The notes under the pieces: generated by a model
Seen by the model: the letters and a program-made list of their open reading frames with translations, nothing else
The model's database searches: none
What the model was told of the DNA's origin: nothing
Position numbers and translations under genes: made by a program
Part shown: piece after piece, positions 18,226 to 28,685 of the stretch
How positions within the stretch are numbered: position 1 is the first letter of the stretch
Layout: each line of letters starts with the position of its first letter
From: Lachancea kluyveri NRRL Y-12651
Taxonomy: Eukaryota > Ascomycota > Saccharomycetes > Saccharomycetales > Saccharomycetaceae
Assembly (NCBI GenBank): GCA_000149225.2
Contig: CM000689.1
Coordinates: 496,001 to 560,000, forward strand
Direction: 5' to 3'
Length of the DNA: 64,000 nt

Positions 18226-20064
18226 TTACACGCTTCTTGGAAGCCTCAACGAGCGTGCCGTGGATGCACGCCTTTCACCGACACCGTCACCCAACCCGAC
18301 CTGGCTGTTTCTTCTCAGGAGTTCATGGTCCTCAACAATCCTCAAGAACCAACTCAGCCCGATCGCAAGCATGCCGCAGCAGAGCGGCACATACAGGAAC
18401 AGTTTCGGCTCGAGCGACACCGTGTGGCCGTAGATGCGCAACAGAAGGGGAGGAACCACCAGCATCACCAAGCTTCTCAACAACGCCATGGCGCCAAAGT
18501 ACTCGCCTGTTGCACTCTTGGAGCAGTACTTGATCACCGCGGACTGGATCGTGGGGGAGCAGAACGCGCTCAGCGACTGTAGCACAGCACAGAAAAACAT
18601 CGCAGCTGAGGAGTTGCCCAGTATCACGGCACCCACAGCCAGTGTGACAAAGACGAGTGAAACCCTGATCGAGATGATGTCGATCTTGTCGATGGAGTCG
18701 ACCAGCGGCGTGTACAGCTTCTTGAGCAGGTGCAGAAACAACGGTGAGATCAACAGAAGAACAGCGGCACGCCCGAGACCACTCACAGAAACAAAGTACC
18801 CAAGCTCCACAGATTCCCAGTGGTACTGAAACGTAGCAAACAGCGCGAGCGCAGGCATCAGTGCTGCTGTCGCGCACATGAACAGAACGTCGATTCCCAA
18901 CAGCATCAACACCGTGTACCGCGGGATCAGCGAGCCCGCTACGGTGGGCTTCAGCCACAGCTTCTTCACGGGCGAGAGCAGGTTCAGCAGCTGCAGGAGA
19001 GGCCGCTTTCCGAGCTCCTTAGCAGAACCTCTCGAGACCAACGACCTGGCGCTGTCGATGCTCTGTCTTCTCTTGAGATATTGGGCCTGGGACTTTCTGC
19101 GCGCATCGATGTGTCTGGGCTCCACAATGACCGTCGAACATAGCACGATAAAGACCACTCCCAGGGCGACCGCGATGTAGAACGGTATGAAAGCGTTGCC
19201 CCCCGAGAGCCGGATTGCCGTAGAGCCCACCAGCGGCCCAACCCCGATGGAACCGTAGATGGAGCTCATCAACACGCTGATGCCGAGCGTTCTCATCTCC
19301 GGCTCCACAATGTCGGAGATGTAGCTGTTGCCATTCGCAATCAGGGCCAGCATGTTGCCGCCCAGCGCCGGTGACGCCATGGCCGCGATGAGGCCCCACT
19401 TGTGGTACGGCGTCGATGGCAGCACCATGTAGACCTGCAGGATTATGCTCAGCAGTCGGATGCTGCCCATGTAGTTGAAAACCGGGATCCTGCCAAACCT
19501 GTCCGACAGTTCACCCAGCTTCCCCGACATCAGAGTGCCGACAATACCAAGAATGATCAGCGCGGTCGACTGGATTGTCGAGAAAACCGACTGCACGCTG
19601 GCTCTGTCGCACTGTGGTGGTTGGCCAGCGACAAACGTGCCATTTTCGATTGCGATGCCCTCGCAGATCTTGTTGAGGGACAGTACAACCATCGGCGAGA
19701 GAAGCATGCTTTCCATGAGCGAACACAGGATTAGGATACCGCAGAGTATCAAGATACTGGGGCGACGGTACCAGCTCAGCGATTGGTGTCGCATGCGTAT
19801 CTCGCGAAGCCACCTGGACTCTTCAGTTTCATGATCCTGCGATTCCTCGGCAATCGCGCTTTCCAGAACTGCGATCCCGGTTTGCTCGGCCACGTACTCC
19901 ATTCCTTCGGCGGTGATCTCTTGCACAGACTGTTGCTGTTGGTCTTGGTCTTGATCTTGGTTTTGGTCTTGCAGGTGTTGTTGTCTTTGGTGCCGTGGGC
20001 CTGTCGCCAACAAGGAGCTATTTTCACTCAGTGTATTCTCCATCGCAGGCACAGATGGGGACAT
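18226..20064 (-). CDS. MFS-type transporter, YJL163C homologue
   Basis: A 612-residue major-facilitator protein. After a Gln-rich N terminus (QDQNQDQDQDQQQ type) come about twelve hydrophobic segments in two halves, first ILILCGILILCSLMESMLL; the loop motif GKLGELSDRFGR, of the MFS loop 2-3 type, is clear near residue 181. A basic cytosolic loop lies between the halves. Its position between TPK and MCD4/JJJ2 is that of the uncharacterised yeast gene YJL163C; the substrate is unknown. Start at 20064; another ATG lies seven codons in. Confidence 0.8.
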   Translation of the reverse strand: MSPSVPAMENTLSENSSLLATGPRHQRQQHLQDQNQDQDQDQQQQSVQEITAEGMEYVAEQTGIAVLESAIAEESQDHETEESRWLREIRMRHQSLSWYRRPSILILCGILILCSLMESMLLSPMVVLSLNKICEGIAIENGTFVAGQPPQCDRASVQSVFSTIQSTALIILGIVGTLMSGKLGELSDRFGRIPVFNYMGSIRLLSIILQVYMVLPSTPYHKWGLIAAMASPALGGNMLALIANGNSYISDIVEPEMRTLGISVLMSSIYGSIGVGPLVGSTAIRLSGGNAFIPFYIAVALGVVFIVLCSTVIVEPRHIDARRKSQAQYLKRRQSIDSARSLVSRGSAKELGKRPLLQLLNLLSPVKKLWLKPTVAGSLIPRYTVLMLLGIDVLFMCATAALMPALALFATFQYHWESVELGYFVSVSGLGRAAVLLLISPLFLHLLKKLYTPLVDSIDKIDIISIRVSLVFVTLAVGAVILGNSSAAMFFCAVLQSLSAFCSPTIQSAVIKYCSKSATGEYFGAMALLRSLVMLVVPPLLLRIYGHTVSLEPKLFLYVPLCCGMLAIGLSWFLRIVEDHELLRRNSQVGLGDGVGERRASTARSLRLPRSV

Positions 20065-20535
20065 TGTATACTACAGCAATTGATCTTGTAGCTGCTGATG
20101 GTGTCCTTTTATTATCTTTTTGTTATCTTTATCCTTTTTTTTTTTTTTGTTGTTTTTCTTTTTGTCTTTAGTTTTTTTGCTGTAAATGTGGCTGGCTTTG
20201 CTCACATCTTTGTTGCTCACGATACCGCCTCTGAGTGCCCCCTAGCCGCTCTTGCCGCTCTCGTCGCCCCTGCCACCCTAGCACCATGGGGATAACTGGC
20301 AAACTACAACCAGCAACCGGAACGAAAAAGACAGAAAGACTCGGAATACTCATAGTTGGTCCCCTTACACGGCGCGATGACGCGAAGCGACACAAACGTC
20401 GATGCAACTCCGGCCGTGTTGGAGGATGTACATACGTTTTCTACATAGCTGCTATGCTAACGACATCTCTGGCTTGGATCACACTCTATTTACATTTGGT
20501 GCGCGCAGGTGCAGGCCACCGAGGCTTCTCCCGCT
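20065..20535. other. Intergenic region, YJL163C homologue promoter / MCD4 3' side
   Basis: T-rich tract about 20105-20180 close to the YJL163C-homologue start. No gene seen. Confidence 0.55.
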
Positions 20536-23310
20536 TCACTGCGCCTTTTTCTCCTCGCTGGCCGGCTCGCTGATGGTCACGTTCTTTAGCAAGAGATGGG
20601 CAAGCAGCTCCAGAATTAGCATGAACAGCGAGGACAGGATCGCCAGACAGTAGTTCGAAATGGTGATCCCAATGTCCAGCCAGCTACCCTCGGTCTTTAG
20701 CAGATAAAAGAAGTTCAAGGACAGAATGTCGCTGGTGGAGATGATCAGCGACGAGATGGTGTAGTCCTTGATGTTCAGCTTCAGGTTCAGAATGCCCAGC
20801 CCGGTCGATAGCAGAACATACGGCACAATTAGCTTCAGCATCAGCAGCGCGCCCATGGGGAAGGGGTCAAAGATCGGCAGCAGCCTGTACACAGAGTCCA
20901 GGGAGAAAGAGGAGATGGAGGCCACGTTCCCGGTGCCAAAGAACGCCACCTGGAGCAGGAAAAAGCCAATCACCGAGACCCTCAACAGCTGCAGCCAGTT
21001 GTGCTGCCCGGACCGCGCCCTGCCGTTGATGTCTTTGATGGCCGACTCGATCTCGATCCACTGGACAATGTAGCTGGTAAACAGGACGTAGAAGAAGGAT
21101 TCGAACGAGATGGTCAGGATGACAAACGCCGGCGCGAGTGTCAGGTAAATGATTAGCAGCCGCACCTTGTAGTTGTTCTGTGGCCGCAGGTAGTGCAGGG
21201 ATGGCATCACAAACAGCGAGACGCCAAAGACCGTCCAGCCGCCAACCTGTGCGTCGCGCGGCAAGCCGCTTCTGCTTTGCAGCGACGTGACTGACTTGTT
21301 GGCAACCAACAGCATCAGCGCGACGAGCAGGATCTGCCCGCTCAAAACAGCAAGCGTGTAGCGGTTGATCTGCCTGTAGACGTGCGCCACCGCGTACACC
21401 GCGCTCAGCAGGATCAGCCCACCGGAAACGTTGATCTGGCCCAGGCTCTCGAGCTTGACGGCGTCGAACAGCGTAAAAACAGAGATGCATGTGCTTGTGA
21501 CGATCCACCCCAGGTTGGTCCGCACGCCGGTGACACCGCAAGCGAGCGGGTAGAACGCCAGCACATTGAACACCAGCGTGAACACCCACCGGTCAAAGAA
21601 CCCGTACACGATCCCCTCGTAGACGCCCACGATGCCTGCTGCGATGCCGAGCCTCTTGGCGACAGAGATGCCCTTGAAAAACTCGCGCACACCCTCGTGC
21701 AGGATAACACGGTTGGTGGAGATCTGGCTCCAGAAGAACAGCGGGAACAGCAGATACATGTAGTAGTTGAAGGGAGACCGCTGGTAGTACAGGACCCAGT
21801 TCAGCACCGCGGACAGCAGGCCAAATGTGGCGTAGTTTAGCGCAGACGTCCTGAGCTGGTACTCCTTGTCGAGGATAAAGAGCCTCAAAAAGAGCGTGAA
21901 GGAGTACGTGATCCAGCCGACAAAGCCGAGCGTCACCACGGTTCTGATGAAGCGCCAGTTGTAGGTGGTCAGGTATTGCAGGCCATCCAGCGTTGCTTTC
22001 ATCAGCTGCTCGGTCAGCGCAATCGCCTGCGGCTCCAGCTCGCCCTCGCCCTGCGCAATCCGCTCGATCAGGCCCTCGATCTCGGCAAGATACTCGCCGT
22101 GGGGCTTTTGGACAAACGCGTGGTACTCTTTGTAGCGGAACTGGGACGCGATGACCTCAGCTTCCTTGACCAGGTACTGCTCCAGGATGCTCCTCGCGTT
22201 GTTGTACAGCGCCTTTAGCTTTGCCTCCTCTGTGCCGGCGAGATAGGCCAGCGGCAGCTCGCCCACCGAATTGGCCGGGTAGTTGGTTCCGATCAGGTAC
22301 GCCATCAGCGAGGCAATGTCAGCCTGGTTCACGTCGTTGCGTCTCACCTCTGCCAGGTCCCACGTCGCGGTGTAGTTGTCGTACTCCGGCTTCTCGTTCC
22401 GCACTGGCGTGTTCAGGCCAGCCCCCCACGCCACCAGCGGCGTTCTGGTGTTGTTTGGATGGCCATCACCGTGCGAGCCAAAAGCGCTCATGCCGTGGTC
22501 GGCGGTGAAGATGAACGCGGTGTCGTCGTCGCCGAAAAAGTCGCGGACCTTCTCCACCAGCACGGCCACTTGCTCATCGATGTACCTGACGTTGTCGTAG
22601 TACTCGGCAGAGTACGGTCTGTACGAGTGGCCCGCGGTGTCGCAGCCCAACAGGTGCAAGAAAAAAACGTTGCCATGCTGCATGATCTCCTCCCTCAGCG
22701 CGGTATCGACGGTGGAGTTGTGGAACAGCTGGTCCAAGTGCCTGAACACGTATGCGTCCAGCTCGATGGAGGACTGTGTAAAGTCCTCAAACTCGTGGCC
22801 GTACATCCAGGCATCCACCCTGTGTGGGTCCGACGCGCCCTCCTTGAACATCGGCAAGATGTCTGGCGACCCGAATGAGTATGTGTGTGCAGACTGGTTG
22901 AAGAAGCTGTCAAAGTCCACTGGGTTCTCTTGCCAGCCCTTGGTGACGGCGCTCACGTCCTCGTAGAACCCGGCGATCATGGCAACGTGGCCTGGTCTCG
23001 ATTCAGTGGGCATTCTGGTGTGGGAAATACCGTACGTTGCGTTGTTCTTGACCAGCGACCTAATGAATGGCGCCAGGTAGGTGGTTTCCCCGCTGACGGG
23101 ATGGGTGATTTTGTCAAAGGTGGTGTCCGCTCTCAGGCCATCCCCCACGATGAGAAACAGCCTCTTGGCTGGTGGCGTTTCGGTGCTGCGAAAGTGCTGC
23201 ATGTTGTGCACCAGCGGCGACACGAAGTAGATGTCGAAGATGGACCACAGGTAGAACAAGTGAAACAGGACACCCACTGCGATGAAGGTGAGTCGGTGGT
23301 TGTTCCGCAT
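20536..23310 (-). CDS. MCD4: GPI ethanolamine phosphate transferase 1
   Basis: A 924-residue ER membrane enzyme (yeast 919) that adds ethanolamine phosphate to the first mannose of GPI precursors. The N-terminal signal anchor (about residues 7-27) is followed by a lumenal alkaline-phosphatase-like domain with metal-site motifs VGDGLRADT, TESRPGHVAM and ADHGMSAFGSHGDG. About a dozen C-terminal membrane segments follow. The start at 23310 (MRNNHRLTF) matches the family; the longer upstream frame runs through a GT microsatellite and is not used. Corresponds to YKL165C, next to TPK3 in yeast. Confidence 0.96.
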   Translation of the reverse strand: MRNNHRLTFIAVGVLFHLFYLWSIFDIYFVSPLVHNMQHFRSTETPPAKRLFLIVGDGLRADTTFDKITHPVSGETTYLAPFIRSLVKNNATYGISHTRMPTESRPGHVAMIAGFYEDVSAVTKGWQENPVDFDSFFNQSAHTYSFGSPDILPMFKEGASDPHRVDAWMYGHEFEDFTQSSIELDAYVFRHLDQLFHNSTVDTALREEIMQHGNVFFLHLLGCDTAGHSYRPYSAEYYDNVRYIDEQVAVLVEKVRDFFGDDDTAFIFTADHGMSAFGSHGDGHPNNTRTPLVAWGAGLNTPVRNEKPEYDNYTATWDLAEVRRNDVNQADIASLMAYLIGTNYPANSVGELPLAYLAGTEEAKLKALYNNARSILEQYLVKEAEVIASQFRYKEYHAFVQKPHGEYLAEIEGLIERIAQGEGELEPQAIALTEQLMKATLDGLQYLTTYNWRFIRTVVTLGFVGWITYSFTLFLRLFILDKEYQLRTSALNYATFGLLSAVLNWVLYYQRSPFNYYMYLLFPLFFWSQISTNRVILHEGVREFFKGISVAKRLGIAAGIVGVYEGIVYGFFDRWVFTLVFNVLAFYPLACGVTGVRTNLGWIVTSTCISVFTLFDAVKLESLGQINVSGGLILLSAVYAVAHVYRQINRYTLAVLSGQILLVALMLLVANKSVTSLQSRSGLPRDAQVGGWTVFGVSLFVMPSLHYLRPQNNYKVRLLIIYLTLAPAFVILTISFESFFYVLFTSYIVQWIEIESAIKDINGRARSGQHNWLQLLRVSVIGFFLLQVAFFGTGNVASISSFSLDSVYRLLPIFDPFPMGALLMLKLIVPYVLLSTGLGILNLKLNIKDYTISSLIISTSDILSLNFFYLLKTEGSWLDIGITISNYCLAILSSLFMLILELLAHLLLKNVTISEPASEEKKAQ

Positions 23311-23699
23311 TGTTTTTTTGTTTGTATATATGTGTGTGTGTGTGTGTGTGTGTATGCACTTGTGCCAGTCAGTTGGCTTGGTGTCCCTGCTTCGAATGTG
23401 TGCTGGTGATCGAGTGTTCGGAGACATCATGAGTTGAAGCAAGGCGAAACGTGTTCTTTGGACCTTGGTGGTCTCACTCACTACAGACGGGCATGTTTTT
23501 GCTGACGCGTTGCGCGGCTGGACACTAAAAGGACGGCCATCGCTGGGTAGCCGCCCAGATAGAAGCCTGCAAGCGAGGAAGCCTACGGGCAAGGAAGCAA
23601 GGGGGGATACGTACAAGAACCTGCACGAACTGGTGGTGTCCATATTGATGCTATTCCAACACTACATAATATACGTGCACGCACCCACTTGGCTCCCGC
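23311..23699. other. MCD4 promoter / JJJ2 3' region
   Basis: Contains a (TG)11 run (23331-23353) within the MCD4 leader. No gene seen. Confidence 0.6.
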
Positions 23700-25451
23700 T
23701 TAAGCGCCCCTCGAGGCGTACACGCTTTTCATCAAGTTGGAAAAGCTTTCCGCCACGATCCTCTGCCTGTTCTGGAGCTCTGCAAGTTTTGTGACAATGT
23801 CGATGTCATAGCTTTTTGCGCGCACCAGTGCAGAGGTGTTTTCTGGCCGCAGCATACGCTTGCCAAGCAATTCGTCCGCCGCCGACCGTCGCAGAAGTAC
23901 CGAGATCAGTTTCTTTTTGACGCTGGCACATTCCGTGTGGAAAGTCTCCACCAGGTGCCGACATCTCTCCACCTCACTCTTGTCCAGAATGTTACACTGG
24001 AACGCCGGCATGGACGGCAGCTTCGCAAGCGCGATCGAGGGATCGATGGCATACTCGGTTTCCGGTATAAGGTCTGGCTTGTATATGCGCGGTAACGGCT
24101 GGTTCACCGGCTTGTACAAGGTGTCCATGGGCTGAGGATAGGAAAACTCCCGCTTCTCGTAAACACTGTCTTGGCTGTTCAGCATTTCCACCTCAGGCGA
24201 GTAGTGTTTGTCCAGCTTTGGCCTCTTGACGCGAACGTGTTCGAGGGTGTCGCTGACCTGGCGCATGTCAAAGTGGTTCTCCTCGGACGGCAGCGACTGC
24301 GTCAGCTCGTCCAGAACAATCTCCTTGGGCCGGAGGGTGTGTTTCTTGGCCTGCCTGGGCTGTGGGCGAGGGGCCTCTGCCGAGCCCTCCTGAACAGTAG
24401 CCTTGGGTTCTTGCCCGTCTGAAAACTCTGGGACAAAGTCCTGGGTCTGTGTTTTCTCCTGGGGGGTGGGTGTCTCTTTGGATACAGATGGGCGGCGCGG
24501 TTTGTCCTCCTTGCCCGGCGTGCTTCTGTTGAACTTGTCCATGATGTCCTTGACACTCTGTAGGCTGTCGGCATTGGTGTTGGGTTTGTTTTTGACCGGC
24601 GACGCAGACCTCTTGTTTTGCTGCTTGGAGTGATGCATCGTCCTGGCGTAGTGGCGGTGGTGGCTGCTGAGGAACGGTGATTCGTGTGTTTCAGTGCTGC
24701 GCATGTCGCCAGCCAGCTCTTTCCTGGGCACCTTGATCTTTACGTCCTCATCCGAACTTGCAGCAGAGGCGCCGGGGGTCTCTGGGCCGCTGCTAGAGGA
24801 GGCGAATCTGGTACTGTAGGTTGACGATTTCTTGGACGCGCTGTCGCCATCGGCATGCGGTGCTTGGCGCTGGTGCTGGTGCTGGTGTTCATAACTCTTG
24901 GCTTTGAACGGCTTGGAAATGGGAGTTTTGACTGCCGGGGGCTTTTCCCGTAGCGGCTGCGCATCCTCGATGCCAAACCCATACGGCTTTTCTTCGTACG
25001 GTCTGCTTTGTCTAGGTTTTGATTTCGGCGTCGGCACCGCAGCATCTGCTGTCGTTCTCGCCACATATGGTGTATCCTTTTTAGTTGTCCCGTTTGTGGA
25101 CTTGGGAATGGGCTTGCTGGTGCTGGTACTGGTACTGGTGCCCGTGCTGATGCCCGTGCTGGCTTTTTTCCTGTCTGCCACGCTGCTCTTTTTTGGAACA
25201 TATCGGTGCAATCCTTTCACAATCAACGACCTGTCATACTTTAGTCGCTTTTCTCTATCGGTCAAGATGGAGTGGGCATGGGCAACAACCTTGAAGAGCT
25301 CCGCTGCAACTTCAGACTTGGATTTGTCGGGGTGCAACTCGCGAGCCAGCTTCATGTACGACTTTCTTATTTGTGCATCAGTGGCGTCGAACGGCAGACC
25401 CAGGACAGAGTAGTAGGTGGTTTGGTCGAGAGTCACTCCATCGGGTGACAT
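23700..25451 (-). CDS. JJJ2: J-domain protein Jjj2
   Basis: A 583-residue protein with an N-terminal J domain (about residues 12-75: TYYSVLGLPFDATDAQ, ELHPDKSKSE with the HPD triad, ILTDREKRLKYD). The middle is long, disordered, rich in Ser, Lys and Pro, with a Thr-Ser dipeptide run. The C-terminal region (about 470-580) is more hydrophobic and conserved-looking. J domains stimulate Hsp70 ATPase; the client here is unknown. Longer than yeast Jjj2 (482). The gene sits before FMP33 as YJL162C does before YJL161W. Confidence 0.88.
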   Translation of the reverse strand: MSPDGVTLDQTTYYSVLGLPFDATDAQIRKSYMKLARELHPDKSKSEVAAELFKVVAHAHSILTDREKRLKYDRSLIVKGLHRYVPKKSSVADRKKASTGISTGTSTSTSTSKPIPKSTNGTTKKDTPYVARTTADAAVPTPKSKPRQSRPYEEKPYGFGIEDAQPLREKPPAVKTPISKPFKAKSYEHQHQHQRQAPHADGDSASKKSSTYSTRFASSSSGPETPGASAASSDEDVKIKVPRKELAGDMRSTETHESPFLSSHHRHYARTMHHSKQQNKRSASPVKNKPNTNADSLQSVKDIMDKFNRSTPGKEDKPRRPSVSKETPTPQEKTQTQDFVPEFSDGQEPKATVQEGSAEAPRPQPRQAKKHTLRPKEIVLDELTQSLPSEENHFDMRQVSDTLEHVRVKRPKLDKHYSPEVEMLNSQDSVYEKREFSYPQPMDTLYKPVNQPLPRIYKPDLIPETEYAIDPSIALAKLPSMPAFQCNILDKSEVERCRHLVETFHTECASVKKKLISVLLRRSAADELLGKRMLRPENTSALVRAKSYDIDIVTKLAELQNRQRIVAESFSNLMKSVYASRGA

Positions 25452-25628
25452 AGCTGGGTGAGCGTTTCTGGGGCCTCCTTTCTGCTGTGTGGCGAGTGAT
25501 CAGAGTTTTTTACAACTCGCGATTTTCTGTTCTCTTTGTTGACGATTACTTGACCATATCACGGGCGGAGACGACATGTCTACAAAAAAAAAAAATAAAA
25601 ATAGAGAAAAATATCAAAAAGTGGAAAG

Positions 25629-25702
25629 CGACCTCGGTGAGGATTGAACTCACGATCTTGCGATTAACAGTCGCACGCCTTAACCAGCTTGGCCACGAAG
25701 TC
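25629..25702 (-). tRNA. tRNA-Asn(GTT)
   Basis: 74 nt, no intron. Acceptor GACTTCG pairs with CGAGGTC; A box TGGCCAAGCTGG; anticodon loop CTGTTAA gives anticodon GTT; T arm GAGTTCAATCCTC. A T5 run follows within about 12 nt. Nearly identical to yeast tRNA-Asn. Confidence 0.97.
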
Positions 25703-26135
25703 TTGTAAAATTGCTTACGACGGTGAGGCAAAACGTTGTCTTATTTAATCTTATTAGATATCACATGCAGGACATTTTGGGCGCAGAGAGTGTGTGATTT
25801 CTGATCTACATGAGGCAGTCAAAAACCTCTTAAAGTTGTTGACATTATACTTGGAAAGTACTTGGAAAGTGCTTTCGCCACTTCTGAAGTGATCAAACCC
25901 ACGAATCTTCATTGTTTTTTTTTTCTACTGAAAACAAGTTTGAGACTGAAAAAGGATCATTAAAATTGGTCAAAGAAACGCTAAAATTTATCTTTCTGGA
26001 ATAAACAAAGAAAAGTAAATTGCAGCTGCGGCTGCGATTCTCACGGCAAGAAATGCAGAGTAATGAAAGAACAAGAGAGCAAGAGAGAAGTCACAGTACA
26101 AGAGCACATGTGTATCCTAAAAAGTTCAAAAAAAA

Positions 26136-26207
26136 CTCCGAAGCGGGGAGTCGAACCCCGGTCTCCACGGTGAGAGCGTGATGTGATAGCCGTTACACTA
26201 CATCGGA
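26136..26207 (-). tRNA. tRNA-Glu(CTC)
   Basis: 72 nt, no intron. Body matches yeast tRNA-Glu; anticodon loop carries CTC. The acceptor stem TCCGATG/CTTCGGA has a T-T mismatch at positions 6-67, where yeast tRNA-Glu(TTC) is fully paired. Followed at once by a T7 terminator. Confidence 0.96.
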
Positions 26208-26481
26208 CGAATTTAAGATTGCTGAGAGAAAATAAAAATCCAAAGACACGAAGAGAATCACATGACTGATGCAGGGCAAACCTTCTTTTTCCGTCCGCAT
26301 GCTTCGCTTGCTTTCAGCGCGACACCCAAATAGCAAGCGTAGCTAGTGACATACTTTGACAGCATTGTTATATGGGATAAGCAGTTGATTGCAATGCCAA
26401 TCCTTTTGCTTTTTCAACAGCGAGCATAGGCAGTCACCGAGCAGCCCACCCACATCCGCTTTAAAGCTTACACGATTCACC

Positions 26482-27048
26482 ATGAGGTTCACGGTTTCCG
26501 CCAGACAACAGAATATCCAAGGTTCCTCCGAACCAAGGCCCCCAGCAGCACCCAACGCACCGACCTCGAATGCGTCAGCGTCTGTGTCGCACACCGTACC
26601 CAAAGCTAGCCCAACAAAGCCCAAGCCCCAATACGTGCCATTTTACGCATCCAAGGCCAACGTGGTGTCCAATGTGCTGGTCAACTCGCTCTACGGGCTG
26701 GGGCTATACTGGCTGTACAAGGACTACCAGACTGCCAAAAAAGTGCCCAAAGACAGTCAGGGCACAGTCACCATAGTGAAGGACCCTCCCAACCGGGTGT
26801 TTCGTAAGAAACAGAGCGCTGAAAACGAACGAGATGGCATGCTGATGCAGGTGTTCCGCACCCTGAACTACGGCGACTTGTCGATTTTTGCCATTGGCTG
26901 GGGATTCCTGATCCAGATCTCAAACATGACACACGTTTCGTTCAGCAAGGGGTCGCCACTGTATAGAACTAGCCTGCTCTCTGTACTGGCCTTTCCGCCG
27001 TTTACCTTTTACATGTACAGCTGGAGAAGCAAGAAACTGGCGCAGTAG
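26482..27048 (+). CDS. FMP33: Mitochondrial membrane protein Fmp33
   Basis: A 188-residue protein starting MRFTVSARQQN, a basic, acid-free N terminus fitting mitochondrial import. Two hydrophobic stretches are visible, around VLVNSLYGLGLYWLY (about 75-90) and LSVLAFPPFTFYMYS near the C terminus, with a third weaker one at LSIFAIGWGFLIQI. The upstream in-frame extension begins with a non-ATG codon. Function is not known in yeast. Named mainly from position and orientation: plus strand, between JJJ2 and the PIR pair, exactly like YJL161W. Confidence 0.75.
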   Translation: MRFTVSARQQNIQGSSEPRPPAAPNAPTSNASASVSHTVPKASPTKPKPQYVPFYASKANVVSNVLVNSLYGLGLYWLYKDYQTAKKVPKDSQGTVTIVKDPPNRVFRKKQSAENERDGMLMQVFRTLNYGDLSIFAIGWGFLIQISNMTHVSFSKGSPLYRTSLLSVLAFPPFTFYMYSWRSKKLAQ

Positions 27049-27440
27049 CCGGTCCGGAGAAGCGCCTCTTCCGTCCCGCTGCACAATGCCGTTTCTGTCA
27101 AAAAGACGTACGGACAGAAAGACAGACAGACAGACAGACACATACGAAACAAATGATTCATGATTGCTTTAATAAAATGTTTATTTAATATACATAGAAA
27201 AGATTTAGTCGGGCAGGCACTGTCGATTTCAGAAAATGCCTGATCGCGCAGCCGGTTCCTCGCAGAAACCACAACAGCTGATGCCGACGGGAAGAACTAA
27301 TGAAAGCGTAGGCGAAGAAGAGCCAAGAAAACCACACGAGTGGGGTCTAATGTACAATGCAGGTCGTGAGAGAGAGGTTGTCGTGAGCAGAGAAAACAGA
27401 AACGAAAAACAAAAAAAATATTTGCGGGAGTTTTGTTTGC
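27049..27440. other. Convergent 3' region FMP33-PIR
   Basis: Terminators of two convergent genes. Holds a short GACA tandem repeat (about 27112-27140). No gene seen. Confidence 0.55.
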
Positions 27441-28436
27441 TCAACAGTCAACCAAGTCAAGAGCTTGCAAGTGGACAGGAGAACAATGAATACCTAGGGT
27501 TTCGTCGTATAGGTTGTAGAAGGTACCAGATAGACATTGGTAGAAGACATCGTTGTCACCGATAGCCAGGTTACCTTCTGGGGTTAGAGACCAGCCGCCA
27601 GCGTAGATGGCACCAGCTTGTGGTGGAGGACCGTCGAATTGAAATTGTCTGTTGGCAACGATGGAACCGATTCTACCCTTGCTGTCGGTCAATACGGAAC
27701 CGTTCAAAACCATGGCTAGGGTGTCGTCACTTTTGCATGAAACTGCGTCGACTGGGTCGGAAGAATCAGCAGCGTCGGTAGCTTGGACTTGGCCGTCACC
27801 GATTTGAGAAGCACCACCGGTAGTTTTGGATGAGGTGGTGGCTTGGATTTGGCCATCGCCGATTTGAGAAACAGCATCAGCGGACTTTGGCTTCAAAGTA
27901 GTGGTGGTGGCTTGAATTTGACCATCACCGATTTGAGAAACGGCTGGAGCAGTGGTTTTTGTAGAGGTAGTAGCTTGGATTTGACCATCACCGATTTGAG
28001 AGACAGCTGGAGCAGTGGTCTTGGCTGGCTTGGTAGAAGTAGTAGCTTGGATTTGACCATCACCGATTTGAGAGACAGCTGGAGCAGTGGTCTTGGCTGG
28101 CTTGGCTGGCTTGGTAGAAGTAGTAGCTTGGATTTGACCATCACCGATTTGAGAGACAACTGGGGCAGTGGTCTTGGCTGGCTTGGTAGAAGTAGTAGCT
28201 TGGATTTGACCATCGCCAATCTGAGATACAGCGTCTCTCTTGGCCTTACCAGTGACACTGGCAGAAACAGAAGTGGTGATTGGAATAACAGCAATACCAA
28301 AAGTAGAAGAGTAGTCGGTCAAACCACCCTTGTAAGTGGCTGACGGGGTCAACGTGGACCATGGTTCGTGTGGAAGGTAGGCGGCGACGGCAGAGGTGGC
28401 CATGGCGGCGGCGACAACGGTTTTCTTGTATTGCAT
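27441..28436 (-). CDS. PIR1: PIR cell-wall protein, seven repeats
   Basis: A 331-residue secreted mannoprotein that links covalently to beta-1,3-glucan through glutamines of its repeats. In order: signal peptide (about 1-19, ending AVAA), propeptide, Kex2 site KR (66-67), seven SQIGDGQ[IV]QAT repeats, then the PIR C-terminal domain with four cysteines spaced C-66-C-16-C-12-C. It forms a divergent pair with the gene at 29939, as PIR1 (YKL164C)/PIR3 (YKL163W) and PIR5/HSP150 do in yeast. Coding sequence is nearly identical to its partner, but leaders and 3' regions differ. Codons are strongly biased. A TATA element lies about 100 bp upstream (28534-28541). Confidence 0.95.
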   Translation of the reverse strand: MQYKKTVVAAAMATSAVAAYLPHEPWSTLTPSATYKGGLTDYSSTFGIAVIPITTSVSASVTGKAKRDAVSQIGDGQIQATTSTKPAKTTAPVVSQIGDGQIQATTSTKPAKPAKTTAPAVSQIGDGQIQATTSTKPAKTTAPAVSQIGDGQIQATTSTKTTAPAVSQIGDGQIQATTTTLKPKSADAVSQIGDGQIQATTSSKTTGGASQIGDGQVQATDAADSSDPVDAVSCKSDDTLAMVLNGSVLTDSKGRIGSIVANRQFQFDGPPPQAGAIYAGGWSLTPEGNLAIGDNDVFYQCLSGTFYNLYDETLGIHCSPVHLQALDLVDC

Positions 28437-28638
28437 TGAATTGAAGATTGGTGTAGTAGAGATTTATTTCTGGTTTTTTAAAGCAAAATATCCGAACCAA
28501 AATGTATAATTTCACATACCATCCCTAGCAGCACGTTTATATACTTTTTTTTTTTCCTGCTATCTCACACCGACAATGGATCATTACCTTTCCGTTCTTG
28601 GTGTTTGCACACTAGTTGCTATAATTAGTCCTGCTGAC

Positions 28639-28685
28639 GCTGGTTTTCGAGCAAATCAATTTCTCATCTAACGCACAAACCAGCA
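28639..28685. promoter_or_regulatory. Paired Ace2/Swi5-type sites
   Basis: AACCAGC occurs on the minus strand (28639-28645) and as AACCAGCA on the plus strand (28678-28685). Yeast PIR genes peak at M/G1, the time of Ace2/Swi5 action. Binding here is inferred from the motif alone. Confidence 0.4.

Larger units (their letters stand above)
25452..26481. other. tRNA-bearing intergenic region JJJ2-FMP33
   Basis: A+T-rich region between divergently transcribed JJJ2 and FMP33, holding tRNA-Asn and tRNA-Glu, both on the minus strand. Nothing else is recognised. Confidence 0.65.

Noticed and set aside
23311-23643. N-terminal extension of MCD4
   Set aside because: The added residues run through a His-Thr microsatellite translation and do not match the family start MRNNHRLTF.
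27843-28235. Regularly spaced repeats resembling a CRISPR array
   Set aside because: They are in-frame PIR repeats of a wall-protein gene in a eukaryote.
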